This document shows positions 26,099 through 34,987 of a DNA stretch of 64,000 nucleotides, one piece after another. The position numbers and the translations under genes are program-made. The stretch spans positions 29,161-93,160 of the forward strand of contig JBAZWJ010000015.1 of assembly GCA_041660385.1 (NCBI GenBank). The letters are read 5' to 3'. The notes under the pieces were generated by a model. It made no database searches and had not been told where the DNA came from. It was given only the letters and a program-made list of their open reading frames with translations. The stretch's first letter is position 1, and the number at the start of each line of letters is the position of its first letter. The stretch comes from DYJE01 sp041660385 (GTDB lineage: Bacteria; Desulfobacterota; Desulfobacteria; Desulfobacterales; Desulfolunaceae).

Positions 26099-27196
26099 TT
26101 AGGTGTTGTCCGTAGTCTCATTTTTTTCAGTTTTCACCCTTGGACAGATCTGATTGGCACGTAGCTGGCCGCAGGCAGCGGAAATGTCCGGACCCATGCT
26201 TTTTCTGATGATGGCGGTGTATCCTTTATATAGAAGGATGGTGAGAAATCTGTCGATGGATGCGTCGTCCGGGCGTTTGAATTCACAGCCTTCAAATTCG
26301 TTGAAGGGGATGAGGTTGATTTTGGCTTTTACCTTTGACAGCAAACGGGTAAGTTTGAGGGCGTCACTCTCTGAATCGTTCACGCCTTTCATCAGAATGT
26401 ACTCGAATGTGATTTTGTTCCGAGGGCTGATGGGGTAGCGAACACAGGCGTCGATGAGCTTCTCCAGAGGGTAAGTCTTGTTGATGGGCATCAGATAACT
26501 GCGTGTTTCGTTGTCCGTTGCGTTCAGAGAAACAGCTAAATTGAGGCCGAATCGTGTTCCAAGTTCCTGAAAACGGTCGATGAAGCCGCTGGTGGAGAGG
26601 GTCACTTTTCTGGATGAAAATTTGAGCCCGTAATCAGGGTTCATGATGATTTCAAGGGCTTCGCTGACATGGTGAAAATTCGCCAGAGGTTCACCCATGC
26701 CCATGAAGACGATGTTCTGAAAAGGTTTGGTTGTTTCAGGGTCCCCTTCTTTTCTGGGAAGGTCGTTCAGAATGTCACGAACCTGGGCTACGATTTCACC
26801 GGTGGTGAGGTTTCGTTTGAATCCACCCCTTGCTGTCAGGCAGAACCGGCATCCCTGAGCACAACCCACCTGGCTGGAAATGCACAAGGTGTAGCGTTCT
26901 TTACCCGGAATCAGGACGCATTCTGTGTATTCTCCGTCTTCAAGACGGAAAAGATATTTTTTTGTACCGTCCCGGGACGTTTCTATGTTTGATTTTTCAA
27001 GACGACTTATGTTAAAATTATTTTCAAGTAATTCTCGTGTTGTCTTGCTGAGATCAGTCATCTCGTCAAACGTATCCGCCTGACGGAGATAGACCCACTT
27101 GAAAATCTGTCCGGCACGATAAGGTTTTTCTCCATTTTCCTTGAACCAATCGGCTAATTTTGACTGAGAAAAATCCTTAATGTCTTTTTTTTTCAT
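26099..27196 (-). CDS. rlmN: 23S rRNA A2503 / tRNA A37 C2-methyltransferase
   Basis: Radical-SAM enzyme that methylates C2 of A2503 in 23S rRNA and A37 in some tRNAs. 365 residues from ATG 27196, which has GGA ten bases upstream; an upstream ATG (27247) has no ribosome site. The N-terminal accessory domain contains GEKPYRAGQIFKWVY. The cluster motif CAQGCRFC follows QVGC, then VFMGMGEPLAN and LSTSGF. The C-terminal SMGPDISAACGQLRA carries the cysteine that holds the methyl intermediate. Transcribed away from ffh; the two start regions share about 130 bases. Confidence 0.96.
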   Translation of the reverse strand: MKKKDIKDFSQSKLADWFKENGEKPYRAGQIFKWVYLRQADTFDEMTDLSKTTRELLENNFNISRLEKSNIETSRDGTKKYLFRLEDGEYTECVLIPGKERYTLCISSQVGCAQGCRFCLTARGGFKRNLTTGEIVAQVRDILNDLPRKEGDPETTKPFQNIVFMGMGEPLANFHHVSEALEIIMNPDYGLKFSSRKVTLSTSGFIDRFQELGTRFGLNLAVSLNATDNETRSYLMPINKTYPLEKLIDACVRYPISPRNKITFEYILMKGVNDSESDALKLTRLLSKVKAKINLIPFNEFEGCEFKRPDDASIDRFLTILLYKGYTAIIRKSMGPDISAACGQLRANQICPRVKTEKNETTDNT

Positions 27197-27330
27197 GGTT
27201 TTTCCAAAAATATCGTGTATAGTAAGGAGTTTTTTTATTCTTGACATAACATGGGTTTAATAATAATTCCATCATTTTGTCAGGAGCGTTGCCGGATGTC
27301 GTTAATAATTTGAGGCTGGTATCAATATAT

Positions 27331-28659
27331 ATGTTCGAAAATTTGAGTGACAAGCTGGCTTCGGTTTTCAAGAACCTCAAAGGGCACGGAAAACTCAGCG
27401 AAACAAATATCGAAGACGCAATGAAAGAAGTCCGTATGGCGCTTCTTGAGGCGGACGTTCATTATAAAGTTACAAAGAATTTTATTGCCGGGGTCAAAGA
27501 GCGCGCCATCGGCCAGGAAGTCATGCAGAGCCTGACTCCGGGCCAGCAGGTTGTGAAGATCGTCAATGAATGCATGACCGAATTGATGGGTGACAGCCAC
27601 AGTGATATTGATCTTTCAGGTGAAAAACCTGTTTCGGTTATGCTTGTAGGGCTTCAAGGTTCGGGAAAAACAACAACTGCAGGAAAGCTTGCCCTATATA
27701 TTCGTAAGAAAGGAAGAAATCCGTTTCTGGTTCCTGCGGACGTATACAGGCCTGCGGCTATTCTTCAGCTTAAAAAAGTTGCAAGCCAAATGGGTCTGCC
27801 GGTGTTTGATTCGTCTCCGGATATGGACCCGGTGGACATATGCCAGAAGGCGAGAATCGCTGCTCAGCAGCAGGGCTGTGATGTCCTGATCATTGACACT
27901 GCTGGACGACTGCACATTGATGAAGACCTCATGGGTGAACTCCAGCGGATAAAGAGCGCTCTTAATCCGTCGGATATTCTTCTTGTGGCCGATGCGATGA
28001 CCGGACAGGATGCTGTGAACATCGCAGGATCGTTTAACGATGCCCTTGATATCGGCGGCGTGATTCTGACGAAAATGGACGGTGATGCAAGGGGCGGCGC
28101 CGCACTTTCGATCAAGGCTGTTACGGGTAAGCCTATCAAATTTATTGGCGTTGGCGAAAAATCAACTGCCTTTGAAGCATTTCACCCGGACCGGATGGCG
28201 TCACGAATACTCGGCATGGGCGATGTTCTGAGCCTTGTGGAAAAAGCCACTGAGATGGTGGACGCCAAAAAAGCGGCTGAACTGGAGAAAAAGCTCCGTA
28301 AGAATCAATTTTCCCTTGAGGATTTCAAGGATCAGATGGTTTCCATAAAAAAAATGGGCTCCATTGGTGACCTGTTAAAAATGATTCCCGGTGTTTCAAA
28401 TAACAAACACTTTAAAAATCTTGAAGTTGATGAACGGGAAATTTTGAGGGTTGAGGCCATCATCAACTCCATGACAATGGAAGAGCGTAAGAAACACAGC
28501 ATTATCAATGGAAGCAGACGTAAGCGGATCGCCATGGGAAGCGGTACCAGAGTTCAAGATGTAAACAAGTTGTTAAAAAATTATACCCAAGTCATGAAAA
28601 TGATGCAAAAATTCAATAAAGGCGGCATACGATCATTAAAAGGAATGCTGCCGTTTTAA
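27331..28659 (+). CDS. ffh: signal recognition particle GTPase Ffh
   Basis: Binds signal peptides of nascent membrane proteins together with 4.5S RNA and docks on FtsY. 442 residues. N domain MFENLSDKLASVFKNLKGHG; G domain with P-loop GLQGSGKTTTAGKLA, DTAGRLHID and TKMDGDARGGAALS; M domain with LEDFKDQMVSIKKMGS, a Met-rich segment and the SRP-RNA-binding GSGTRVQDVNKLLKNY. The usual Ffh start is the ATG at 27331; an in-frame start 18 codons earlier adds non-conserved sequence. GAGG is somewhat distant. It heads the ffh-rpsP-khpA-rimM-trmD group, a common bacterial order. Confidence 0.97.
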   Translation: MFENLSDKLASVFKNLKGHGKLSETNIEDAMKEVRMALLEADVHYKVTKNFIAGVKERAIGQEVMQSLTPGQQVVKIVNECMTELMGDSHSDIDLSGEKPVSVMLVGLQGSGKTTTAGKLALYIRKKGRNPFLVPADVYRPAAILQLKKVASQMGLPVFDSSPDMDPVDICQKARIAAQQQGCDVLIIDTAGRLHIDEDLMGELQRIKSALNPSDILLVADAMTGQDAVNIAGSFNDALDIGGVILTKMDGDARGGAALSIKAVTGKPIKFIGVGEKSTAFEAFHPDRMASRILGMGDVLSLVEKATEMVDAKKAAELEKKLRKNQFSLEDFKDQMVSIKKMGSIGDLLKMIPGVSNNKHFKNLEVDEREILRVEAIINSMTMEERKKHSIINGSRRKRIAMGSGTRVQDVNKLLKNYTQVMKMMQKFNKGGIRSLKGMLPF

Positions 28660-28671
28660 AGGAGAACACGA

Positions 28672-28926
28672 ATGTCAGTAAAAATCAGGTTGGCCAGAAG
28701 AGGCGCGAAGAAGAAACCGTTTTATCGTATTGTAGTTACAGATATTGAGTCACCCAGAGATGGTAAATTTCTCGAAGTTGTGGGTACGTACGATCCTTTG
28801 CAGGAGCCGGCGGCAGTGACTCTGAAGGGAGATCGTGTAAAACACTGGATCTCTGAGGGAGCCATTCCCACAGGAACAGTAAACGATATTCTGAAGAAAG
28901 AGGGACTGTTCAAAGCATCTGCGTAA
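28672..28926 (+). CDS. rpsP: 30S ribosomal protein bS16
   Basis: 84-residue small-subunit protein that stabilises the 5' and central domains of 16S rRNA during assembly. MSVKIRLARRGAKKKPFYRIVV is the invariant N-terminal signature, followed by ESPRDGKFLEVVGTYDPL and a C-terminal WISEGAIPTGTV. Starts 13 bases after ffh with AAGGAG, so it is translated from the same transcript. Length and motifs are typical. Confidence 0.98.
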   Translation: MSVKIRLARRGAKKKPFYRIVVTDIESPRDGKFLEVVGTYDPLQEPAAVTLKGDRVKHWISEGAIPTGTVNDILKKEGLFKASA

Positions 28927-28970
28927 CATCAACTGAGCCAGATTCTCAAAGTCCAAAAAGGAGATGAGTT

Positions 28971-29201
28971 ATGAAAGAGCTGATCAACTACATTGCACAG
29001 GCACTCGTTGATAACCCGGACGAGGTTGAAGTTTCGGAAGTGGAGGGAAACCAGACTTCTGTACTTGAGCTGAAAGTGGCGAAAGAGGATTTGGGGAAAG
29101 TGATAGGTAAGCAGGGAAGAACAGCACGGGCCATGCGAACTATTTTGAGCGCGGCCTCAGCAAAAGTAAAGAAACGAACGGTACTTGAAATTGTTGAATG
29201 A
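28971..29201 (+). CDS. khpA: KH-domain RNA-binding protein KhpA
   Basis: 76-residue single KH domain protein, partner of KhpB in several bacteria and involved in RNA binding, sRNA effects and cell-division control. MKELINYIAQALVDNPDEVEV is followed by the KH core with the nucleic-acid-gripping GKVIGKQGRTARAMRTIL and ends near RTVLEIVE. The ribosome site AAGGAGAT lies nine bases before the ATG. The position between rpsP and rimM is the standard location (formerly ylqC). Its end overlaps the start of rimM. Confidence 0.95.
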   Translation: MKELINYIAQALVDNPDEVEVSEVEGNQTSVLELKVAKEDLGKVIGKQGRTARAMRTILSAASAKVKKRTVLEIVE

Positions 29202-29727
29202 GGGGATAGCTGAGGAAGACTACGTATTAATCGGTAAGATAACGGGAGTTCACGGTCTTCATGGAAATTTGAAAGTCAGCTCCCATACCGAATCTCTGGA
29301 CCTTTATACCAAGGGTGAGAAACTTTTGATCCGAGGATCGAAGCTTCCCGAAGGGGTTTCGAACAGTTATTTCACCATTCAATCAGCAGCACCTTACAAA
29401 AAAAAAATACTGTTGCGGTTCGATGAAATTGACGACATCAACAGTGCCGAACGATTGATAGGAGCCGATATATTCATACCAAGGGAAAAATTCCCCGAAC
29501 TTGAAGAAGGGGAGTTTTACTGGGTTGATATTATCGGCTTATCGGTTTTTACGACCGCTGGCGAATCTCTTGGGCGAGTGATTTCAATTTTTCCAACGGG
29601 AAGCAACGATGTGTATGTTGTGAAAGGCGAAGGGGATGAAATTCTCATTCCTGCTCTTGAATCCGTTGTTAAAACCATAAATCTTGATGCCGGAACCATG
29701 ACTGTGGAACTCCCTGAAGGTTTGTGA
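29185..29727 (+). CDS. rimM: ribosome maturation factor RimM
   Basis: Assists assembly of the 30S head by binding S19 and 16S rRNA. About 180 residues. The N-terminal RimM barrel begins DYVLIGKITGVHGLHGNLKV and includes LLRFDEIDDINSAERLIGADI. The C-terminal PRC-barrel has GEFYWVDIIGLSVFTTAGESLGRV and EILIPALESVVKTINLDAGTM. The start is uncertain: only TTG codons (29185, 29191, 29194) precede the conserved region and they overlap the khpA stop, suggesting translational coupling. It ends by overlapping trmD by one base (TGATG). Confidence 0.94.
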   Translation: MKLLNEGIAEEDYVLIGKITGVHGLHGNLKVSSHTESLDLYTKGEKLLIRGSKLPEGVSNSYFTIQSAAPYKKKILLRFDEIDDINSAERLIGADIFIPREKFPELEEGEFYWVDIIGLSVFTTAGESLGRVISIFPTGSNDVYVVKGEGDEILIPALESVVKTINLDAGTMTVELPEGL

Positions 29728-30485
29728 TGGATATTTCCATTCTCACCATTTTTCCGGAAATGGTAGAACCGTATATTTCGTTCGGGATGCTCCGCAAAGC
29801 CGTGGATGACGGTTACATTCATGTGTCTGCAATCAACATCAGGGACTACGCTTCAGGCAAACACCGGGTAACGGACGACAAACCCTACGGTGGCGGCTGT
29901 GGAATGGTGATGAAACCCGAGCCGCTTGCAGCCTCTATCAAAGCTGCAAAAGAACGATCTCCAGAGGCAAGGGTGATCCATATGACACCTCAAGGGAGGC
30001 GCTTCGATCAGAATCTTGCCCGTGAATTGGCTTTCCAAAGCGGACTTATTTTTGTTTGTGGCCGATATGAAGGCGTCGATGAGCGGATTGTGGAGAACTA
30101 TATCGATGAAGAGATTTCTATCGGTGATTATGTTCTTACGGGTGGCGAAATGGCAGCACTGGTTGTAACGGATGCGGTCATCAGGTTGATACCCGGAGTC
30201 CTTGGTGGACAAGAATCGGCTGAAAAAGATTCGTTTTCAAGTCATCTTCTGGAACATGCCCACTACACACGCCCCTGTTGTTTTGAGGGTGAATGTGTTC
30301 CGGATGTTCTTATTTCAGGAAATCATGCCAGAATTGAATCCTGGCGACTTGAAACATCATTGATACGAACCTTTTTGAAGCGTCCTGATCTGATAGAGGG
30401 AAACGTTTTTTCTAATGATGAAACGAAGATTCTCGAACGGTGGCGGAACAAACTGGACAACCTTATTAAAAAAAACAGACAATAA
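29727..30485 (+). CDS. trmD: tRNA (guanine-37-N1)-methyltransferase
   Basis: SPOUT-class enzyme that methylates G37 next to the anticodon and prevents +1 frameshifting. 252 residues. MDISILTIFPEMVEPYISFGM opens the knot domain; KPYGGGCGMVMKPEPL, the SAM-knot CGRYEGVDERIVENYIDEEI and IGDYVLTGGEMAALVV follow. The C-terminal tRNA-binding helices contain LLEHAHYTRPCCFEG. The start codon shares one base with the rimM stop. Standard place in the rpsP-rimM-trmD-rplS group. Confidence 0.97.
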   Translation: MDISILTIFPEMVEPYISFGMLRKAVDDGYIHVSAINIRDYASGKHRVTDDKPYGGGCGMVMKPEPLAASIKAAKERSPEARVIHMTPQGRRFDQNLARELAFQSGLIFVCGRYEGVDERIVENYIDEEISIGDYVLTGGEMAALVVTDAVIRLIPGVLGGQESAEKDSFSSHLLEHAHYTRPCCFEGECVPDVLISGNHARIESWRLETSLIRTFLKRPDLIEGNVFSNDETKILERWRNKLDNLIKKNRQ

Positions 30486-30539
30486 TCGGTTTTTTTAATG
30501 AGATTGCCGAATCTGAATGCTTGGGCGTGCTTTCTGGAA

Positions 30540-31100
30540 ATGAATTTATATATTGCACTGATACATCATCCCGTGGTCAATAAGAAGGGTGATGTGATCT
30601 GTTCGGCCATAACAAATCTTGATCTCCATGATATCGCCCGTGCTGCACGGACCTATGGCGTCAAGGGGTATTATGTTGTAACCCCCCTTGAAGATCAGAA
30701 AATTCTTGCCGGACAGATCATAAGGCATTGGACCGATGGTTCAGGTGGTGCGGTGAACCCAGCGAGAAAAGAAGCGTTCGGGATTGTACGGCTGGCCAAC
30801 TCACTTGAAGAAACACTTGAACATGTCAGACAAGAAACCTGTTCACAGGTTCATATAGTTGCGACCAGTGCAAGGGAAAGTGAAAAATCTGTATCATTTG
30901 CCCAGATGAAGGAAAAACTTCCACATCTGGATTGTGTTCTTCTTTTGTTTGGAACAGCATGGGGTTTGGCGGATGACGTTATTGACATGGCGGATTACCT
31001 TCTTGAACCTGTAAGTGGACCGGGAGAGTACAATCATCTTTCTGTCAGATCAGCTGTTAGCGTTATTCTTGACCGGCTGGTGACGGGTTGCAGAAGTTGA
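30540..31100 (+). CDS. SPOUT-type RNA methyltransferase (PF09936 family)
   Basis: 186 residues from the ATG that begins MNLYIALIHHPVVNKKGDVI, the conserved N-terminus of a SAM-dependent RNA methyltransferase family found between trmD and rplS in Desulfobacterota, Thermotogae and others. ITNLDLHDIARAARTYGVKGYYVVTPL and the C-terminal knot VLLLFGTAWGLADDVIDMADYLLEPVSG...YNHLSVRSAVSVILDRL are typical. The substrate nucleotide is unknown. An upstream ATG at 30498 would add 14 unconserved residues. Neither start has a strong ribosome site. The gene order supports a role in rRNA or tRNA modification. Confidence 0.88.
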   Translation: MNLYIALIHHPVVNKKGDVICSAITNLDLHDIARAARTYGVKGYYVVTPLEDQKILAGQIIRHWTDGSGGAVNPARKEAFGIVRLANSLEETLEHVRQETCSQVHIVATSARESEKSVSFAQMKEKLPHLDCVLLLFGTAWGLADDVIDMADYLLEPVSGPGEYNHLSVRSAVSVILDRLVTGCRS

Positions 31101-31204
31101 GATTAACCATACAAGTTCCGTTTGTGATCTTGGCCGTTCAACAGGGTTGACCAGCTTGAATGCATACGTTTTTAGGAATTTATCGTTTGATTTCGGATTG
31201 TATA

Positions 31205-31234
31205 TTGACTGGGCTGGATATTGTCTGATATACA
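31205..31234 (+). promoter_or_regulatory. candidate promoter of rplS
   Basis: TTGACT (31205-31210), 18-base spacer, TATACA (31229-31234), about 55 bases before the rplS start, inside a 188-base gap that otherwise holds nothing recognised. Confidence 0.45.
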
Positions 31235-31288
31235 CTATCGGATTTTCGATTTAGATATTATCATGTGATTTATGATTGGGAGATAACA

Positions 31289-31633
31289 ATGGATATCATC
31301 AGTAAGATAGAAAATGAGCAACTTAGACTTGATTTTCCGCTTTTTAAAGCCGGTGATACAGTGAAGGTGCATGTAAAGATTATTGAAGGTGAAAAAACCC
31401 GTATTCAGATTTTTGAAGGCGTGGTCATCAGCAAAACCGGTGGCAGCTCCAGTGCACGATTCACAGTTCGTAAGATATCAAGCGGTATTGGTGTGGAACG
31501 CGTTTTTCCCATGAGTACTCCAAGCATCGAAAAAATCGAACTTGTCAGCCGTGGCCGTGTAAGAAGGTCAAAAATATACTATCTCCGCGATCTTCGTGGT
31601 AAGGCAGCTCGAATCAAAGAACTTAGAAACTGA
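31289..31633 (+). CDS. rplS: 50S ribosomal protein bL19
   Basis: 114 residues, located at the 30S-50S interface. MDIISKIENEQLRLDFPLFKAGDTVKVHVK is not quite the usual start but continues with IFEGVVISKTGGSSSARFTVRKISSGIGVERVFP and ends in the basic RGRVRRSKIYYLRDLRGKAARIKE. GGGAG at 31278-31282 is spaced six bases before ATG 31289; an in-frame ATG eight codons upstream is not preceded by a site. A hairpin with a T tract lies about 100 bases downstream, inside the start of rnhB. Confidence 0.97.
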   Translation: MDIISKIENEQLRLDFPLFKAGDTVKVHVKIIEGEKTRIQIFEGVVISKTGGSSSARFTVRKISSGIGVERVFPMSTPSIEKIELVSRGRVRRSKIYYLRDLRGKAARIKELRN

Positions 31634-31715
31634 TCTGTCTAAGATTCGATTAAGAATTTCTAAAGACAGTTTTTTTTCATGGATTCTTGCTTAAGACTTC
31701 CTGGAAACTGATGAC

Positions 31716-32312
31716 ATGTGGACGTATGAAAAAAAAGCCGCTTCAAGCGGCTTTTTTCTGGTTGCAGGTGTGGATGAAGCTGGCCGTGGGCCCTTGGCTG
31801 GGCCTGTTGTTTCATCTGCTGTCATATTGCCCGATAGTTTCACCGGTGAAGGTGTGAATGATTCAAAAAAGCTCACCCCGGCTAAAAGAGACCGCCTGTA
31901 TGATGTGATTTACGCTCAGGCGCTTTCTGTTGGAGTTGGGGTGGCCGATCATAAAGAAATTGATCGTATCAACATCCTTCAAGCCTCTCTGCTTTCCATG
32001 GTTCGTGCCGTTGAGGCGCTTAAGATCAAACCGGATTACCTGCTAATTGATGGTATATTCACCCTATCCTGTCCCATACCTCAGGCGGCTATTAAAAAAG
32101 GTGATTCCTTAAGCATATCCATCGCCGCCGCTTCAATCATAGCCAAAGTGACCCGAGACAGGCTGATGGAACGATATGACAAAGAATATCCCCAGTACGG
32201 ATTTTCTAAACATAAGGGTTATCCTACCAAGCAGCACAGAGAAGCCATAGCCCGTTTCGGTGCATGTCCTATTCACAGAACGAGTTTTGGCGGTGTAAAA
32301 GAATACATCTGA
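31716..32312 (+). CDS. rnhB: ribonuclease HII
   Basis: Removes ribonucleotides from DNA-RNA hybrids and misincorporated ribonucleotides. 198 residues. The catalytic core starts GVDEAGRGPLAGPVVSSAV (first Asp and Glu), then GVNDSKKLTPAKRDRLY, LLIDGIF, and ASIIAKVTRDRLME with the last Asp. The first 16 codons are not conserved and contain a perfect hairpin and six T, so the leader of the gene seems to carry the rplS terminator. The start at ATG 31716 is the only in-frame ATG before the core. GGAA lies 13 bases upstream. Confidence 0.95.
   Translation: MWTYEKKAASSGFFLVAGVDEAGRGPLAGPVVSSAVILPDSFTGEGVNDSKKLTPAKRDRLYDVIYAQALSVGVGVADHKEIDRINILQASLLSMVRAVEALKIKPDYLLIDGIFTLSCPIPQAAIKKGDSLSISIAAASIIAKVTRDRLMERYDKEYPQYGFSKHKGYPTKQHREAIARFGACPIHRTSFGGVKEYI
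31731..31757 (+). terminator. terminator-like hairpin inside the rnhB coding start
   Basis: A6, GCCGC (31737-31741), loop TTCAA, GCGGC (31747-31751), T6 (31752-31757). It has the form of a bidirectional Rho-independent terminator but encodes rnhB residues 6-14 (KKAASSGFF). Confidence 0.75.
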
Positions 32313-32424
32313 TAATTCATTTGTAATCACGATAGTATTTCTTGTAGGAAAGCCTCAGTTTCTTCCCTTTGTCCGAGTCAAATAAATTATTTGTTTATCA
32401 ATTTATTGTTGTTCAGGGTCAACC

Positions 32425-32793
32425 ATGTTTGATTTCCGTCGATTGCTTGGTAAAACAGGTGAGCAGGTAGCTGCCCGTTTCCTGAAAAAAAACGGGTGCA
32501 AAATTATAGAAAAAAATTTCCGCAATACGTTTGGAGAAATCGATATCATAGCATCTGACAGAGACGTCATTGTGTTTGTTGAAGTGAAAACGCGCCAAGA
32601 GGGTGGTATTTCACCCAAAGAGGCTGTGACATTAGGCAAACAGAAAACCATAGCAAAAGTTGCGGAATCCTGGTTGAAATCGAAAAACAGGTACGGCTCA
32701 AAAGCACGTTTTGATGTTATAGGCATAGTATCAAATAGTAAGATCAAACGAATAGAATGGGTGAAAAATGCTTTCAATACCCGATCTTTCTGA
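32425..32793 (+). CDS. yraN: YraN/UPF0102 family endonuclease-like protein
   Basis: 122 residues. LGKTGEQVAARFLKKNGCKIIEKNFRN opens the family, then the nuclease-fold motif GEIDIIASDRDVIVFVEVKTR (a D...ExK arrangement) and KARFDVIGI at the end. The family is assigned to the restriction-endonuclease-like fold; its cellular role is not settled. It sits in its standard place between rnhB and rsmI and its last 26 bases overlap rsmI, which points to coupled translation. Confidence 0.93.
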   Translation: MFDFRRLLGKTGEQVAARFLKKNGCKIIEKNFRNTFGEIDIIASDRDVIVFVEVKTRQEGGISPKEAVTLGKQKTIAKVAESWLKSKNRYGSKARFDVIGIVSNSKIKRIEWVKNAFNTRSF

Positions 32794-33649
32794 ATCCCAA
32801 TCCGCAAAAGGCGGCACTCTTTATGTGGTTGCGACTCCCATAGGGAATCTTTATGACATCACGTTGAGGGCTCTCGGGATATTGAAAACTGTTGATGTTG
32901 TGGCAGCTGAAGATACGAGGCATACAGGCCATCTTCTCTCATATTTCGGCATAAAGACGAATCTTGTTTCTTGCCATGAATTCAACGAGGAGGGCAGATC
33001 CATAGCTCTAATAGAAAGATTGCTAAGCGGTGAATCAATAGCCCTGGTTTCCGATGCAGGCACACCTGCCGTTTCTGATCCTGGTTTTAAGCTTGTCAGT
33101 CGCGTCATAGGGAAAGGAATACCTGTTGTACCAATTCCAGGTGTGTCAGCAGCAATAACCGCAATTTGTGCTTCAGGTTTATCCACCGATTCTTTCGTTT
33201 TTATTGGTTTTTTGTCTCGGAAAAAGAAGCGACAGAGAGAACAGGTCGAAGCATTAAAAAAGGAACGACGGACGATTATATTTTATGAATCTCCCAAAAG
33301 AGTCGTTGATCTGCTTCAGGAACTGAAAGATTGTCTTGGTGACAGAGATGCCGTGGTCGCAAGGGAGCTGACCAAAATTCATGAAGAATTCATACGGGGA
33401 CGTTTATCCGACATTATCGGAAAGCTGACTGAACGAAATCAAATCAAAGGCGAATGCACGGTTATTCTATCCGGGGCACACGAGGAAAAACCTGATATGG
33501 ACATGGTCCTTGAAGAAATGGAAATCAGGCTTTCTTCGGGCTCCATAAGCCCCTCGTCCTTATCAAAAGAACTGGCAGAAAAACATGGATTGAGCAGGCG
33601 AACCATCTATGAAGAGATTCTTCGTATCCGTGAACGGTCCAATGAATAA
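32768..33649 (+). CDS. rsmI: 16S rRNA (cytidine-1402-2'-O)-methyltransferase
   Basis: Methylates the ribose of C1402 in the 30S decoding centre with SAM. 293 residues of the tetrapyrrole-methylase fold: TLYVVATPIGNLYDITLRAL, AAEDTRHTGHLLSYFGI, ALVSDAGTPAVSDPGFKL, IPGVSAAITAICASGL, FIGFLSRKKKRQRE and TIIFYESPKRVVDLL are all family signatures. The C-terminal tail carries a small helical segment (SKELAEKHGLSRRTIYEEIL) as in many RsmI. The gene starts inside yraN. Confidence 0.96.
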   Translation: MLSIPDLSESQSAKGGTLYVVATPIGNLYDITLRALGILKTVDVVAAEDTRHTGHLLSYFGIKTNLVSCHEFNEEGRSIALIERLLSGESIALVSDAGTPAVSDPGFKLVSRVIGKGIPVVPIPGVSAAITAICASGLSTDSFVFIGFLSRKKKRQREQVEALKKERRTIIFYESPKRVVDLLQELKDCLGDRDAVVARELTKIHEEFIRGRLSDIIGKLTERNQIKGECTVILSGAHEEKPDMDMVLEEMEIRLSSGSISPSSLSKELAEKHGLSRRTIYEEILRIRERSNE

Positions 33650-33784
33650 CAAGGGATATATTCAAACTCTGATGTAAAAGACTTGCTGATTATCCTGCGA
33701 TTATTTATAAATGGGTTTGGCCGAACAGAAGAATTTAAAAACACATATATCATATAAAAAATTTATTGATATGGAGCTGATAAA

Positions 33785-34117
33785 ATGACTGATGAAAACA
33801 AGAGACCCACTGGAGAAGGATTTGTCATGGACGAGACAGGGAAAGAAGCGAGACAGGATCCACGGATGCCAAAAATTGATTTTTCGACATTTATTTTTTC
33901 CCTGAATTCATCGGCATTGGTTCATTTAGGAATTATTGGTGAACCTGGCAGCAATTGCATTTCCAAAAATCTTGTACTCGCAAAACAAACCATCGACATC
34001 ATTGGAATGATCGAAGAAAAGACAAAGGGGAATCTGACGGAAGACGAGACCCAGTTGATGAAAAACATTCTTCATGATTTAAGAATGATGTATGTGAAGG
34101 AAAAAGACAAAAAGTAG
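33785..34117 (+). CDS. DUF1844 domain protein
   Basis: 110 residues. The core FSTFIFSLNSSALVHLG, LVLAKQTIDIIGMIEEKTKGNLTEDE and MKNILHDLRMMYV is the DUF1844 signature, a small helical family widespread in Desulfobacterota and neighbouring phyla and of unknown function. The N-terminal 35 residues are charged and variable. GGAG precedes the ATG. It ends five bases before ispE, so the two share a transcript, but this gives no clear functional hint. Confidence 0.85.
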   Translation: MTDENKRPTGEGFVMDETGKEARQDPRMPKIDFSTFIFSLNSSALVHLGIIGEPGSNCISKNLVLAKQTIDIIGMIEEKTKGNLTEDETQLMKNILHDLRMMYVKEKDKK

Positions 34118-34122
34118 AAAGA

Positions 34123-34983
34123 ATGGAACTTCTATCACCTGCAAAAATAAATCTATGTCTAAAAGTCACAGGGAAAAGGGATGACGGCTATCATGAGCTC
34201 ATTATGCTGATGTGTGCCATTACCCTTTACGATAAAATTCGGATTGAAACGGACAAAAGTGAATATTCAATAATATGCCGACATCCTGATGTCCCTCAAA
34301 ATGAATCCAATATCGCTTTGAGAGCCGCCATTCTGTTTCGTGAACGATTGGGTTCAGGCCAGCCGGTTTCGATTCACCTTGAGAAGAATATTCCTGTGGG
34401 GGCTGGGTTGGGCGGGGGAAGCAGTAATGCTGCAACAGTACTCAAAGGTTTGAATGTACATTATGGATATCCATTCTCAGATGATGCGCTCATGGGAATG
34501 GGCTCAGAGCTTGGCTCGGATGTTCCTTTCTTTATCTACAGCAAGCCCGCATGGGCTGAGGGTAGGGGAGAGAGGATAAATTGTATTGAAAATATAGCGT
34601 GTTACAATATCATTGTTCTTTTCCCCGGAGTTAACGTTTCAACGCCCGCTGTCTATAAAAAACTGAATTTTGGATTGACAAAAAACGAAAAAAAAACTAA
34701 AAGTCCTCTGTTGAATAAAGGGTTGGTTGACCCGATTAGTCATCTTTTTAACGATCTTGAGGAGCCAGCCATAGAAATATGCGGTGAAATCAAGAAGTTA
34801 AAGGATGTCTTGGCGATACATGGAGCTGAAGGGATTTTAATGTCCGGAAGCGGTTCTTCAGTCTTTGGCCTTTATTCAGAAACTATTGCAGCCAAAGAAG
34901 CTTACGACACGTTAAAAAGCTATGTGGCTCATCATGACGGTTGCAGAAGCTGGCAAGTGTTTCTGGCCGAAATGATTATTTGA
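34123..34983 (+). CDS. ispE: 4-diphosphocytidyl-2-C-methyl-D-erythritol kinase
   Basis: Phosphorylates CDP-methylerythritol in the MEP pathway to isoprenoids. 286-residue GHMP kinase: SPAKINLCLKVTGKRDDGYHEL at the N-terminus, ATP loop IPVGAGLGGGSSNAATVLKG and the C-terminal GILMSGSGSSVFGLY. The GSELGSDVPFF stretch is typical. The other MEP genes are elsewhere. The stop codon is only four bases before tRNA-Gln, so the tRNA is probably processed from the same transcript. Confidence 0.96.
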   Translation: MELLSPAKINLCLKVTGKRDDGYHELIMLMCAITLYDKIRIETDKSEYSIICRHPDVPQNESNIALRAAILFRERLGSGQPVSIHLEKNIPVGAGLGGGSSNAATVLKGLNVHYGYPFSDDALMGMGSELGSDVPFFIYSKPAWAEGRGERINCIENIACYNIIVLFPGVNVSTPAVYKKLNFGLTKNEKKTKSPLLNKGLVDPISHLFNDLEEPAIEICGEIKKLKDVLAIHGAEGILMSGSGSSVFGLYSETIAAKEAYDTLKSYVAHHDGCRSWQVFLAEMII

Positions 34984-34987
34984 TTCT

